This document shows, piece by piece, positions 1-22,194 of a stretch of DNA of 64,000 nt (the stretch's first letter is position 1; the number at the start of each line of letters is the position of its first letter). The DNA comes from Scylla paramamosain. Lineage: Eukaryota; Arthropoda; Malacostraca; Decapoda; Portunidae. Under the pieces are notes generated by a model, which was not told the origin of the DNA, ran no database searches, and was given only the letters and a program-made list of their open reading frames with translations. Position numbers and translations under genes: made by a program. The stretch is from assembly GCF_035594125.1 (NCBI RefSeq), contig NC_087178.1, forward strand, positions 8,387,501 to 8,451,500, written 5' to 3'.

Positions 1-920
1 TTTTTTTTTATTCTTTTTATTTCCATACAATACATACATTTGATACTGTGCCAAACGTTATAGATAGGAAAGGCATTGTCTTTCACAACATTCTAACACA
101 AGAAACAATGCTTATCTAACGATGCTGAGAGTGAGTGGTTATAAAGGGAAAGAGGAGGGGGAGGAGGTAAAGTCGGTAGGAGTGAGGCACGGTCCTAGGC
201 ATTTCTCCAAAGCCTTGTACGCAGGTAAGGCGTGTCTTCTTACCGTGGTTTCGTTGAGTTCTATACGAGTTTATCTATGCCTGTGTGTTGGTTTGGTGTA
301 ATCCATTCTCGTGGCGATGGTGTTAAGGTTGGGGGGGGGGAGAGGTTTGTTATTTGATACCACATTGCAGTTTAGACGTAGTGGTTTAGGACCGTGAGTT
401 GCTGAAATGAAAACGCAAGGTGAATGTGTCCAGTGTCGTAGTAAAGGATAGATAGTGTTGGCTGGGAGGGTACAGAGAGATTGGTGCATAAGACTATTCA
501 CAATTGCGCGTGTAACCATGTATTGTGGTGTTGATGAGGATACTATCAGTGCCATAGTGTAATAACCTGTGTAAGTTATGGCAAGCTGAATGAAATGAGC
601 CTCGTGATAGCCATGCAGGACTTCATGCTGTATTTTTGCCGCTATATTAGGATGCATCATTCATTCTGAAAACCACGTTCTATAATCACCTCGATAGTTA
701 AGCTGCTAATGACTGACATGTATACTGTTAGTGTTCTACGTAAACGCAGACTGATTCACTGTGCTACTCAAGTCAGCACGCAAGTGTCATCCTGATAGTC
801 ATTTTGTAGGAATACGTCAGGCACTTTATGTACACACCATAAAGGTAATGTGTGCTTGGACATCTCTTGGTATTGGGTTAATGTAATGGGCAGTAGCTGA
901 GCAACGTGCTGGATCTCCAT
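1..920. other. Unassigned sequence
   Basis: I see no convincing gene here. A 129-codon open frame on the minus strand (271-660) has no recognisable domain, no splice context and no codon-level sign of selection. The window edge starts in a T-rich run. Composition is less AT-rich than the following 4-5 kb. Confidence 0.4.
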
Positions 921-961
921 CTGACTAGTGTGTGTCCAGCGTAAGCCGCAAACATCTCGTC

Positions 962-1142
962 GAGCTCCTGTTCACCTAGCAGTAAGTAGATCAGGGATGT
1001 AACCCCTCACCGAGGGGTTGACTTCGCTGGCCCGGTGTGTGGTGTCAGTGGTCTGTCCTGCCCAAAGATCGGTCACTATGAGTTCTTTCCTTAGGAGAAC
1101 GGCTGGCAGTGTGACCAACAGACGACCGTAGGTGAATCACAC
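962..1142 (+). repeat. SINE-like dispersed repeat, 5'-truncated copy
   Basis: The stretch from 'cctgttcacctagcagtaag' through 'cctgcccaaagatcggtcac' to 'gaccaacagacgaccgtagg' matches, with scattered changes, the repeat at 17213-17850. The second copy has a B-box-like tract near its 5' end, which suggests a tRNA-derived SINE. The tRNA-like head is not clear in this copy. Confidence 0.6.
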
Positions 1143-2155
1143 ACACACTCGGATAGACAAGTGCACAGACAGAAATGCAGTTATGTGCACAAACAGAACT
1201 ATAGGTCTACAGGCATACCCACGTATAGGCATTTGGAACTGGTATGTTTATTAGAACATTGTAATGGTGATAGATTGCGCCAGTCAATTCAAAGTTAATG
1301 AGTGGGTTGAATAGCAAGAAGCACCTTGTCCCAGTGCCTTTAAACGTGCACCCAGCACTTACTAGCTCAATTACGCCTTAGCACCCATACGGAGCGGTAG
1401 AACATAGCAACCAATCGCTGAAAATCTTGGCCTACACTATATCATAACGCGGACAGTACCAGGTAAGTAATCTTTATCAGGGTTGTGCAAAGTTAGTGTT
1501 ATAGGCCCGCACACCAAAAAGATAAACACCACTTTATTACCGGGGTTTAGTGCCACATATATTGACAAATTCCCCAATTTATGCCTGCCCTCGTGTGCCT
1601 CTAAACCTTTTGCCATGTGCCGCCGCTAAAGTGCACCACAGCAAAGACCGAGGCCAGAGCTTAAAACTCCCAAACTATCGTAGTGGGGGGCTTAGCGGTG
1701 TTTAGTGCTGTGCCGGGTAAACTAATGTAGTTACGCAGCCGACCTAAATCCGACACCACGGATAATTAAAGTCTTTACATGCATTTTAAGTTTGCTGTGT
1801 TAGCCGAAGTAATGTATTCATTCCGCTCAGTGGTGCAGCTTGGCAACTGAACGGTTGTTAAGGCACGCTAGTAACTCGCTTCACCAATGACTTGTTTGCC
1901 GAGATCGGTCCTACGGACAACCATTATAATTTGTCCTAAAACTTAAAAATGGAAGATCTGAGAGAGAGAAAGAGAGAGAAAAGAAAGTAATTAAAAGGCA
2001 AGCATCATCGCCCTAAGCAAGGATTTTGAAAGGTTTATTTGATGCCGCTAGCGCGTATGAACTGAAAGCTAGACAAACCTCCATAACATATACAGTAACA
2101 AAAATTAAGAATCTAGGATCTTTTTAGAACCGGCAGGCTGCAGGAGGCGATGGTG
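1143..2155. other. Unassigned intergenic sequence
   Basis: About 1 kb of mixed composition with no recognisable coding domain on either strand. A short AG-rich patch lies at about 1960-1990. I see no TE termini here. Confidence 0.4.
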
Positions 2156-2159
2156 GATA

Positions 2160-2349
2160 TGTTACAGTCAATACCTGAAATCCAGACAATTTGTAAAGTG
2201 ACTTATTTTTTCAGGCAATTTGTGAACTGCCTGGTTAGGTTAGGTTAGGTTAGGTTAGGTTAGGTTAGGTTAGGTTAGGCAGTTCACAAATTGCCTGAAA
2301 AAATAAGTCACTTTACAAATTGTCTGGATTTCAGGTATTGACTGTAACA
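2160..2349. mobile_element. Fold-back element with 72-bp perfect inverted repeats around (GGTTA)n
   Basis: Bases 2160-2231 and 2278-2349 are exact reverse complements over 72 nt (arm starts tgttacagtcaatacctg). The centre, 2233-2279, is 47 nt of GGTTA repeats (about 9.4 units), the arthropod telomere motif TTAGG read in phase. GATA occurs immediately outside both arms (2156-2159 and 2350-2353), a possible 4-bp target duplication. No coding capacity. This is a MITE-like hairpin rather than a chromosome end. The element class is unknown. Confidence 0.85.
2233..2279 (+). repeat. Interstitial telomere-type (TTAGG)n repeat
   Basis: Perfect GGTTA repeats. TTAGG is the canonical telomere repeat of most arthropods. 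Here it sits between two inverted arms and is interstitial. Confidence 0.9.
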
Positions 2350-2604
2350 GATATATCATATGGAGTAAATGAAATCTTCACGGGGATGAACAAATAGCAG
2401 AGGGCTGTACAGCTGCTCACCACAGCCCCTCACAACACCCTCGCACAGAAATATCCATGAAAGTGCATAAACATAATTTAGAATAAGCTGATTTTAAGGT
2501 TTACAGGAATTTAATTTTGATTTGTTACAGGTGCTGCCATTACTGTAAGGAGAAGCGAACCAGCTGTCAACAATCCCGACCTTGCTGGAGGATATTGGGC
2601 TTCG

Positions 2605-4070
2605 TTTTTTTTTTTTTTTTTTTTTTTTATGTAGGAAGGACACTGGCCAAGGGCAACAAAAATCCAATAAAAAAATATATATATGTCCACTGAAATGCCA
2701 GTCCCATAAAAGGGTCAAAGCAGTGGTCAAAAATTGATGAATAAGTGTCTTGAAACCTCCCTCTTGAAGGAATTCAAGTCACAGGAAGGTGGAAATACAG
2801 CAGCAGGCAGGGAGTTCCAGAGTTTACCAGAGAAAGGGATGAATGATTGAGAATACTGGTTAACTCTTGCATTAGAGTGGTGGACAGAATAGGGGTGAGA
2901 GAAAGAAGAGTCTTGTGCAGCGAGGCCGCGGGAGGAGGGGAGGCATGCAGTGAGGAAGGGAGGCATGCAGTTAGCAAGATCAGAAGAGCAGTTAGTATGA
3001 AAATAGCGGTAGAAGACAGCTAGATATGCAACATGCGGCGGTGAGAGAGAGGCTGAAAACAGTCAGTTAGAGGAGAGGAGTTGATGAGACGAAAAGCTTT
3101 TGATTCCACCCTGTCTAGAAGAGCAGTATGAGTGGAACCCCCCCAGACATGTGAAGCATACTCCATACATGGACGGATAAGGCCCTTGTACAGAGTTAGC
3201 AGCTAGGGGGGGTGAGAAAAACTGGCGGAGACGTCTCAGAACACCTAACTTCATAGAAGCTGTTTTAGCTAGAGATGAAATGTGAAGTTTCCAGTTCAGA
3301 TTGTAAATAAAGGACAGACCGAGGATGTTCAGTGTAGAAGAGGGGGACAGTTGAGTGTCATTGAAGAAGAGGGGATAGTTGTCTGGAAGGTTGTGTCGAG
3401 TTGATAGATGGAGGAATTGAGTTTTTGAGGCATTGAACAATACCAAGTTTGCTCTGCCCCAATCAGAAACTTTAGAAAGATCAGAAGTCAAGCGTTCTGT
3501 GGCTTCCCTGCGTGAAATGTTTACCTGAAGGGTTGGACGTCTATGAAAAGACGTGGAAAAGTGCAGGGTGGTATCATCAGCGTAGGAGTGGATAGGACAA
3601 GAAGTTTGGTTTAGAAGATCATTAATGAATAATAAGAAGAGAGTGGGTGACAGGACAAAACCCTGAGGAACACCACTGTTAATAGATTTAGATGAAGAAC
3701 AGTGACTGTCTACCACAGCAGCAATATAATGGTCAGAAAGGAAACTTGAGATGAAGTTACAGAGAGAAGGATAGAAACTGTAGGAGGGTAGTTTGGAAAT
3801 CAAAGCTTTGTGCCAGACTCTATCAAAAGCTTTTGATATGTCCAAGGCAACAGCAAGTTTCACCAAAATCTCTAAAAGAGTATGACCAAGACTCGGTAAG
3901 GAAAGCCAGATCACCAGTAGAGCGGCCTTGACGGAACCCATACTGGCGATCAGATAGAAGGTTGTGAAGTGATAGATGTTTAAGGATCTTCCTGTTGAGT
4001 TTAGATTCAAAAACTTTAGATAGGCAGGAAATTAAAGCAATAGGACGGTAGTTTGAGGGATTAGAACGGT
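2605..4070 (-). mobile_element. Non-LTR retrotransposon (LINE family 1), copy A, 5'-truncated
   Basis: On the minus strand this copy starts within the reverse-transcriptase domain at the motif for RSNPSNYRPIALIS (about 4070). It continues through KAFDRVWHKAL, SGVPQG and the catalytic YADDTTLH (about 3570), then [16 protein letters not shown], and ends near 2740 with the VSRHLFINF stop. A 3' UTR and a 24-nt poly(A) tail (T run 2605-2628) follow. At least one frameshift separates the finger region (3823-4077) from the palm region (3063-4010), so the copy is dead. The 5' truncation plus poly(A) is typical of target-primed reverse transcription. The palm motif order suits a Jockey/CR1-like LINE; the clade is not resolved. 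Confidence 0.88.
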
Positions 4071-4077
4071 GACACAA
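3063..4077 (-). pseudogene. LINE reverse transcriptase fragment (copy A)
   Basis: Broken RT coding region. Frame 1 (3823-4077) carries NYRPIALISCLSKVFE and the QYGFRQGRSTGDLAFLTE finger motif. A second frame, about 3063-3870, carries LDISKAFDRVWHKAL, SGVPQG, the YADD box and the thumb region. The frame change lies near 3840-3870. The protein would prime cDNA synthesis from the element's RNA. It has no endonuclease domain here and cannot be functional. Confidence 0.85.
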
Positions 4078-4079
4078 AC

Positions 4080-5830
4080 TGTCATGGACTGATGCATTTC
4101 TTCTGCCTGTAACTTTACTCTCAAGGGAGGGGAGAAGAGATGATGTCCTCCCTCTGCCTCCTCTCCAGTGGCAAGACTGCTGGTTGTCCTCCCCTCCTTA
4201 TCCTGTGAAGATTGTTCTTCTGTTAAGAACGGTACAGGTTTGGTGCCAGTACAGGAAACTCCATTATATGGTAAACTGAGATCGTAAACCGAGATTAATC
4301 TTTTTAGTGTTTTCCTTTATTTTATTTAAGTATTTTCATTCCAGCTTGTGATTGCCATTATAGGAGTGTACTATTACTATACAATAAACTATAAAATTAA
4401 TCTTGGTAAATTATATATCATTTCACAACTGTGTTATCTTTTTTTCAAAGGCCTGGCTTACTGCAAAATCAGAATGCTACTGTACTGCGATGGTTGAAAA
4501 GTTGTATAATATAGGAAAACTATGAAGAGTATAGTAATAAGTGCTTTTAATAAAAATTTACAGAAATCACCAAAACTGTCATCACCAACCAGCATTTTTC
4601 TGGAAAATGAGGGGGGGGGGAAAGGGTGAAAGTCTGGAAAAAGTTGGGTTCAAAGGCTTGGACTTTAGTCCAAGACTTTTCAGTCCACTTTTTTTTAAGT
4701 CAAAAATACTCCGAAGAGTCTTCGGAGATTGAATAGACGTACATTATTAAAATACAAAACCTAGGTTTTCTCCCTTCACTTTAAATGAATTTTAATTACA
4801 TTATTGAGATAAACACACATTATCTAAAAAATCTTGACTCAATTTTCAACTTGTACAAAAGTACTTTATACATAGATTCTATACAAGGATTTTTAGATTC
4901 TCCAAGCACTTTATGTATAGATTCTATATAAGGATTTTATAGATTCTCCAAACCTAATTATTACACATTATTTACTGGCTAGCAACATTTTTTGAATGTA
5001 TTAGCTTCCAGTAGAATTCCTTTCAGACTTTTCATGTCTTAGACAATTTTCTGTTACAGATCTGGATTCTCCAAACCTAATATATTATTACTGGCTTTTA
5101 ATACACTGATAAATGACTTTCAACAGCATAATCTCATTGTCCCTTTTAACACTGTTTATCACAATTAAATTAATAAAGTCTAGAACAAATTGCAGCACTA
5201 AGAGTATGGACTGGCAAACTGACACTGAACTAAAGTGAAGCTAAACTTAAAAAATTTCTAAAATGCAAGATCTCTTGCATGTAACTATTATAAGCTGTTA
5301 CTCCTTTTAGCTAAATAAACCTGTATACAAAATTAGATGACTTGACAAAAAAAAGTCATGAAATTTATGATCATGGTGACATAAAATCCTGTGGCTGAAA
5401 CTATGTACAAAAAAAAAAAAAAAAAAAAAAGTCATGAAATCTAAAAATCCTGTGGCTGAAACTATGTCCACTACCTACATCTTTTACAAAAAAATCTTGA
5501 ACTAATTATACTGTGTACATTATGGGATCTTCCATCCTCATCCCTCTGTCTTGCACTTGTTGCAGGTGTCAGTGAAAGCATGCTTACTGCTGAGTGTCAA
5601 AAGCCTGCAAGAAAAAGAAGAGTCAACAAATGTCTCAGAAGAAGAGTGAAATATAGATGGGGGAGGAGGAAAGTAGTAAAATGGAACAGTGATGCAAGAA
5701 AGGAAACAATTAGAGGTTCTTTTGTCTTGGATTCTTGGTAATCGCATTAGGGGAAAGGAAGTCCTGTGTAATGTAGTGATGTCAGCTGCTCATCAAGGTT
5801 GTGTTCACATTTTGTCAAGAAATTTGGCTA
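4080..5830. other. AT-rich intergenic sequence with local direct duplications
   Basis: No gene recognised. Two local duplications stand out. A roughly 42-bp block containing 'catagattctatacaagg' at about 4862-4901 recurs at about 4909-4951. A block 'aaagtcatgaaat...aaaatcctgtggctgaaactatgt' at about 5352-5407 recurs at about 5431-5467, with a poly(A) run between the copies (5410-5430). Confidence 0.5.
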
Positions 5831-6083
5831 TCAGGACTAGTAGGAGGAGGCAGTAGACACCTGCCGAAACGATAATTATTCCCAGTGAGGTCTAAAGCAC
5901 TGCTCAGGGGTGCTGTGAACTTATCATTAAACCCAGCTGTGACCTCACTGAACGTTTCCCTTTGTGTCTCACAACACAAGGGGCAGTCACAGCCTACCCT
6001 CTAAAGACAACTCTCTTCCTCCACACAAAACAAGAAGCACGTAATAACACACACACCCTTCACTCAAAAATTTCAAAATCATC

Positions 6084-7158
6084 ATGGCAATTCCTACACC
6101 AGCCTCGGAGTCCCTATCTGGGGAGGGGACCATAAATGTCCCCAGGTCGGACTGCCTTTCTGTCGACGACCCTAAGTGTCTTGACACCCCCCTCAACTTT
6201 TTCTTCATTAACTTCTGCAACATTCGCAGTCTAAGATCTAATTTTCAATCTGTGGAACACCAACTCTCCTCTTCTAAACCTCATCATCTTTTCCTCACTG
6301 AAACTCAGGTGTCTGAGGCAACTGACAGTAGCCCCTTTTCTGTAGCCTACTTTCTCTATCCTCATTTTTTTATCCAAAGCTGGATGTTGCGTTTATGTGC
6401 GCAATGACTTAACCTGCTCTCGTGCCCACGCTCTTGAATCTTCCAAGTTTTCCACCATCTGGCTATGACTACAGAGTCACTCTCAAACTAAATTTATCTG
6501 TGCTGTATACCTTTCACCTAACTCCTCTGACTATAAGAAATTCTTTGAGTACTTAACTTCCAAAGTGGAGCACATTCTGACCCTCTTCCCTTTTGCAGAG
6601 ATCTCCATTCTTGGAGACTTCAATGTTCACCACCAACTTTGGCTTTCCTCTCCCTTCATTGACCATCCTGGTGAACTAGCCTTCAACTTTGCTATCCTCC
6701 ACAACCTAGAGCAATTGGTGCAACGACCTATCTGTATCCCTGACCGCCTTAGAGATACGCCCAACATTCTTGACCTTTTCCTGACCTCTAATCCTTCTGC
6801 TTATGCTGTCACCATTTCTTCTCCGTTGGGCTCCTCCAATCACAATCTCATATCTGTATCTTGTCCTATCGCTCCAATCCCTCCTCAGGATCCCCCTAAG
6901 CGAAGGTGCCTCTGGTGTTTTGCCTCTGCTAGTTGGGGGGACCTGAGGAGGTATTTTGCTGATTTTCCTTGGAATGACTACTGCTTCCGTGTCAGAGACC
7001 CGTCTTTGTGTGCTGAGCGCATAACAGAGGTGATAGTGTCGGCATGGAGGCGTACATTCCTCACTCTTTTTCTTGACCTAAACCTTCTAAACCTTGGTTT
7101 AACACAGCTTGTTCTCGTGCCATACATGATAGAGAGGTGGCCCACAAAAGGTACTTAA
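6084..7158 (+). pseudogene. LINE endonuclease domain, frameshifted
   Basis: The reading passes from 6084-6407 (N-terminal motif NIRSLRSNFQSVEHQLSSSK, then LFLTETQVSEATDSSPFS) to 6565-7158 ([37 protein letters not shown]). These match endonuclease/exonuclease/phosphatase-fold LINE endonucleases, in which the GDFN and SNHN/SDH boxes contribute catalytic Asp/Asn/His. A frame change lies between 6400 and 6560. The enzyme would nick target DNA for reverse transcription. Inactive in this copy. Confidence 0.85.
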
Positions 7159-7892
7159 GCCTTCCATCACCAGAATCTCATGCACTTTATATTTCTGCCC
7201 AGAACCATGCCAAGTCTGTTCTCCAACTAGCCAAAAACTCCTTCATTAACAGAAAGTATCAAAACCTTTCAAGATCTAACTCCCCTCGTGACTTCTGGCA
7301 TCTAGCCAAAAATATCTCCAATAACTTTGCTGCTTCTTCTTTCCCTCCTTTATTTCAACCACATGGGATCTATGCTATCACATCTATTTCTAAAGCTGAA
7401 CTCTTCGCTAAAACCTTTGCTGAAAACTCTACCTTGGATGATTCTGGGCTTGTTCCTCCCTCTCCTCCGCCCTCTGACTACTTCATGCTACCTATTAACA
7501 TTCTTTGCGATGATGTTTTTCATGCCCTTGCTGGCCTAAACCCTCGGAAGGCTTATGGACCTGATGGGGTCCCTCCTATTGTTCTCCGAAACTGTGCTTC
7601 TGTGCTTGCACCTTGCCTAGTCAAACTTTTTAACTTCTGTCTGTCACCTTCTACCTTTCCTTCTTGCTGGAAGTTTGCCTACATTCAGCCTGTTCCTAAA
7701 AAGGGTGACCGTTCTAATCCCTCAAACTACCGTCCTATTGCTTTAATTTCCTGCCTATCTAAAGTTTTTGAATTTATCCTCAACAGGAAGATTCTTAAAC
7801 ATCTATCACTTCACAACCTTCTATCTGATCGCCAGTATGGGTTCCGTCAAGGCCGCTCTACTGGTGATCTGGCTTTCCTTACTGAGTCTTGA
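7137..7892 (+). pseudogene. LINE linker and RT finger region (copy B), truncated
   Basis: Contains LNPRKAYGPDGVPPIVLR (RT block 0/1), WKFAYIQPVPKKGDRSNPSNY, RPIALISCLSKVFE and QYGFRQGRSTGDLAFLTES, then a TGA. The palm with YADD is absent because the copy ends at 7945. The homologous region of copy E (63333-64000) stays open, so the family consensus is a continuous ORF and this copy is decayed. Confidence 0.85.
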
Positions 7893-7945
7893 TCATCCTC
7901 TTTTAGAGATTTTGGTGAAACTTTTGCTGTTGCCTTGGACATATC

Positions 7946-8784
7946 CAGTGGCGGCTCGTCAATAGGGACTGCGAGACTGCAGCCCCCCCCCCCCCAGTGG
8001 ATTTCTAGGATTCACGAAAATAATGTTAATTTATTTATGTTTGACTATCATTCACATGAAAACACCAATTCTCATATGTTTATATGAAAAAAAATACTGC
8101 AAAACAATGAGGAAGTACGGAAATTATTTACTATTCAATGATACGAAAGCGGGGAGAAATGGGGGGAGGCTTCCTGGGCGGAATGGCAAGTGTGGACTGC
8201 GTTCACCGCAGTCTTGTCTCGGCCGTTGTTGTGGCTAGCTGAGTGTTCTTGCGTCGGTCTTATTTTCGATCGTGTTTTTCAATTTGTCAGGCTTGATTTT
8301 AAAATATTATTGATCAATGATGGCATGTGCTCAATCTTGATTATCATAGATGGTGTAAAATCACAGAAACATCATATAAAATAGTATATATTTTTTTCTT
8401 TTCCCAGGTAGGCCTAGCAGTATTTTGCAAAATGGCACAAGAAGCAAAGACGGTTTCTGCATTGAAAGAACTTGCACTTGCCATGATTTCAATAGAGAAG
8501 ATTTCTATGAATAATATGCCAGGTTTACATGAAAAAGTTATTGATCTGTTTGCACAAAACAGGAACAGGAGAATGGACTTCCTTTTCAAGTAGCCTAAGC
8601 CACCACTAAGGAAGTCAAGCATTTACTGTTAGGATAAGACCTAAAGAATTAAATAATTATCTATCTATCTTTATAATCTATCAATCAATGGTATGTTAAA
8701 CAATAACAATAAAAGCATTTAAGATTTTATTTGTCTGAATGTGAGACAGCCCCCCCCATCAGTAACAGTCACGAGCCGCCACTG
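7946..8784 (+). mobile_element. hAT-like DNA transposon remnant with 14-bp perfect TIRs, no TSD
   Basis: The left end CAGTGGCGGCTCGT (7946-7959) is the exact inverse of the right end ACGAGCCGCCACTG (8771-8784). C-rich tracts just inside both ends extend the symmetry. The 839-bp body keeps a C-terminal transposase-like coding stretch (8411-8593). The flanks GACATATC (left) and actttcgg (right) do not match, and the LINE on the left does not continue on the right. The expected 8-bp hAT duplication is therefore missing. Confidence 0.75.
8411..8593 (+). pseudogene. hAT transposase C-terminal remnant
   Basis: The stretch with ALKELALAMISIEKISMNNM, then VIDLFAQNRNRRMDFLFK and a TAG stop, resembles the final dimerisation helix of hAT transposases (a short helical tail after the catalytic domain). 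An AG acceptor-like site preceded by a T-rich tract (about 8389-8407) suggests this was a last exon. Only the tail remains; no catalytic residues are present. Confidence 0.55.
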
Positions 8785-8857
8785 ACTTTCGGGTTTTGTT
8801 TCTGTCCGCTGAACTCTTCTTACCGATAGTCCTGAGAGAGAGAGAGAGAGAGAGAGA

Positions 8858-8865
8858 GTCTACAT
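8858..8865 (+). repeat. hAT target-site duplication, left copy
   Basis: GTCTACAT, identical to 9678-9685. Confidence 0.9.
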
Positions 8866-9677
8866 CAGTGGTTCCCAAACTTTTGCAGGCTGGCGCCCCC
8901 TTGGCTCCCCGGTGAATTCCTAGCGCCCCCCCCCACCCACACACAGACACATGGAAACAAACACCTCTTTCTTGATATTTGGTATGCTGCAATTTGAAAA
9001 GAGAAAGGTTAAACACAAATGTGTATTTCACAAATAAAACCCAATTTAGTAAACCAATTTATTTTTTAGCAGTTTTAACTGTTTCAGCAACATGGAATGG
9101 TAAATAAACATTCCACCAGTAACCTTCATTGTCTCACACTTAATATTAATGGGATGGATGTGCTTGGTGCAGGGACATAAGCTTCTCAACATCAGGCTGG
9201 AACTCACTAAGAAGAAGTCGTAGATCCCCGCGGTCAGTAATTTTCAGTCGGTTTCTTTGCTTGGAAAGAAGCAAGGCGACTGCACTGAAGCCGTTCTACT
9301 TAATACGATGTTGGGAAGGCAATAAAGTACGTCTTGACCTTGTTCCACAGCACTTGATAGCAGTCAGAGATTTTTTTTTGTAACCAAAAATCTTGATATG
9401 ACTTTTTGAACTTTGGCCTTAGCTCAATGTCATTTTGAATTGAAATCAGTTCTTCCTCTGCCACTTCTGGGCCAGAGCGGCGTGCAGTAACCGGACCCTG
9501 ATGCGTCGTCCACTGACTCGTCCTGCTGCACGTTGTGTACAAATCGTCAAACAAACGTTCGAACTTCTGACTTCGACTTCGACTGCCACCCCTCTACCGC
9601 CCCCTTCTTCCTCACCGCCCCCCCAGATCTTTCCACCACCCCCAGTGGGGCGGTACCGCCCACTTTGGGAACCACTG
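8866..9677 (-). mobile_element. hAT transposon, internally deleted, with 8-bp TSD
   Basis: The TIR CAGTGGTTCCCAAA at 8866 is matched exactly by TTTGGGAACCACTG ending at 9677. The 8-bp target duplication GTCTACAT occurs at 8858-8865 and 9678-9685, diagnostic for hAT. The 812-bp body has C-rich subterminal tracts and a minus-strand transposase tail (9146-9554), so it is a deletion derivative of a formerly autonomous element. The intact TSD implies a fairly recent insertion. Confidence 0.93.
9146..9554 (-). pseudogene. hAT transposase C-terminus, frameshifted
   Basis: The minus strand reads FWLQKKISDCYQVLWNKVKT then YFIAFPTSY, where a stop interrupts. After a frame shift it continues as GFSAVALLLSKQRNRLKI, then RGDLRLLLSEFQPDVEKLMS, and stops at 9146-9148. 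This order (FPTxY, GFSA, K-x-RNRL, LRL) is the C-terminal hAT dimerisation region seen in ZBED5/SCAND3-type domesticated and active transposases. The N-terminal zinc finger and catalytic Asp region are absent. Confidence 0.85.
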
Positions 9678-9685
9678 GTCTACAT
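9678..9685 (+). repeat. hAT target-site duplication, right copy
   Basis: GTCTACAT, identical to 8858-8865. Confidence 0.9.
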
Positions 9686-10110
9686 AATGTTATTTCAAAT
9701 CATTAGAATTCTTGGGCAGAGCTATCACTAGCATCTAAATACCATCACTAGAGTCATGTCTATCATAAGTGTATTGAGGAGGGTTCCTCTGAAACAGGCA
9801 ATTTTTTAACATGATGTTGTATATATGATTCTGTAGGTTTAAACTATGAGATTACTTTAAAAATACTGCTCATATATCTTCTCCAAATACCTGTCTTTAT
9901 TCAATCAGTGATCGTGTTCCTACATACTCTTCATGGTCTCTATCTCACCGTCATCTTTTGCAAAATGTGCATTTTACAGCACCTATAGTATACATGATTT
10001 CATTTTTCATGATTCTAAATGTAGTTTACAAGGATTCTTCACTATCAAGAGAGAAAGAGAAAGGGAGAAGAAATTAAGTGCTGAGATTAGGGTTTAGAAC
10101 GCGGTGAGAT

Positions 10111-10156
10111 ATGGCAACACTGGCATCAGCTGATATCAACGCAATCTGGAAGCCTA
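10111..10156 (+). CDS. Speculative first coding exon of the P450 gene
   Basis: ATG at 10111 opens MATLASADINAIWKP and is followed by a strong donor (A|GTAAGT at 10157). If joined to an alternative acceptor at 11429/11430 the phase fits, giving a 522-residue protein, a normal length for mitochondrial P450s, with a basic N-terminus. The acceptor at 11430 has a weak pyrimidine tract and there is no transcript evidence, so translation could equally start at ATG 11468. Confidence 0.25.
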
Positions 10157-10623
10157 GTAAGTAATACAAGGTATGTTGCACCTGTTGGTGAAACTGGTGA
10201 ACTGACAGAAGTTTCAACTTCACGGCTACACAACCTCTGAATATTTTGTTCCTAATTTTTGTTTTGCTTCATACTTACGATTTTCCACAAATGAGGTAAG
10301 AGCGTTTAAGTGTGGTGCTGCATTGCATTCATTCGTTATACTCTTCTTGCATTATACTGATGACAGAGGCACCAGGTAATATGTTTCAAGGCCACTGTAA
10401 GAAATCTTTCTGATAAGAATATTAGTAGCCCTACGCTATAGCTTATTTGTAGGCAGGTGCTCTATCAAACTCACGGAAGGCACACATGTACTGTTGCTTC
10501 TGTACGTAGGTTTGGAGAGTTTAGGCTTTTCATGTCAAATTCTATAACATGATTTTGAATGTGCTAATGATTTTGGAAAAAAGTTGTGCACAAAAATACC
10601 AAGAAAAGATAAGTATTAAATTA

Positions 10624-10781
<158 letters not shown>

Positions 10782-11458
10782 TTTATTGGTCAGGTGAACA
10801 ACACATGTCCAGAGGATGCTCAACCTGCACGCACAGATGTTATCCAAAAGACAGTGTACATTTCTCATAGGAGGGAAATTAAGGAGAGAGGTATGTTGGA
10901 GACGGTGTGACGTAATCACTACACACTAAACAAATACAATCACAGAAATTTGGAAACTGAGTTAGTGTCATATACCTTCAATTAAATATTGTACCTGAAA
11001 GGTCTGAGGGGAAAAAAAAAAAAATGGGAAAAAATCCTTAAAAGATAGCCAACAGACAGGAAATATCCACTGCCCCATACCCCTGCTATGCTATCCTAAC
11101 CATATGGAGTCATTTGCCTTGGTAATTGGGGAAACTCTGGCCCCTGTATCCCCAGCTACATTATCCTAACTGGTAAAATTTTAGTTAACGCAATACATCC
11201 TGTCTTTTTCTCCTTCTCTATCTCATACAAGCTTGGGGAACTGGTGGAAAAGTGAGGTTTTAGGGTGTGGGAAACCAAATAAGGCCAAATTTGCACATTC
11301 GTGAAAAAAATTAAGGATGAGATGCCATATTTTGAAAACAGGGAACATTCTATCCTATGTGCATAATTTAGTTGCTCAATGAGGGGCTGCTATTGATAAG
11401 ATTATCCAAAAAAAAAGCTTGGTTCTCAGTTTTAAGATGCTTAGTCTGTACTTGTCAG

Positions 11459-22194
<10,736 letters not shown>

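Larger units (their letters stand above)
5840..7945 (+). mobile_element. LINE family 1, copy B, longest 5' portion
   Basis: Includes a probable 5' UTR (roughly 5840-6083, start approximate) and a first open frame from ATG 6084 with NFCNIRSLRSNFQSVEHQL, typical of the start of an AP-type endonuclease. The endonuclease core [12 protein letters not shown] lies near 6610, and the RT finger region runs 7137-7892. The copy stops abruptly at 7945, where a hAT element begins, and the LINE does not resume beyond it. It differs from copy E by a missing T near 7040 (gtgtcggcatgg versus gtgtctggcatgg), which causes a frameshift. Confidence 0.85.

Noticed and set aside
271..660. 129-codon minus-strand open frame
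   Set aside because: No domain, no splice context, no codon-level support; length is possible by chance.
2233..2279. A chromosome end (telomere)
   Set aside because: The TTAGG array is only 47 nt, lies between inverted arms, and is followed by more than 60 kb of sequence.
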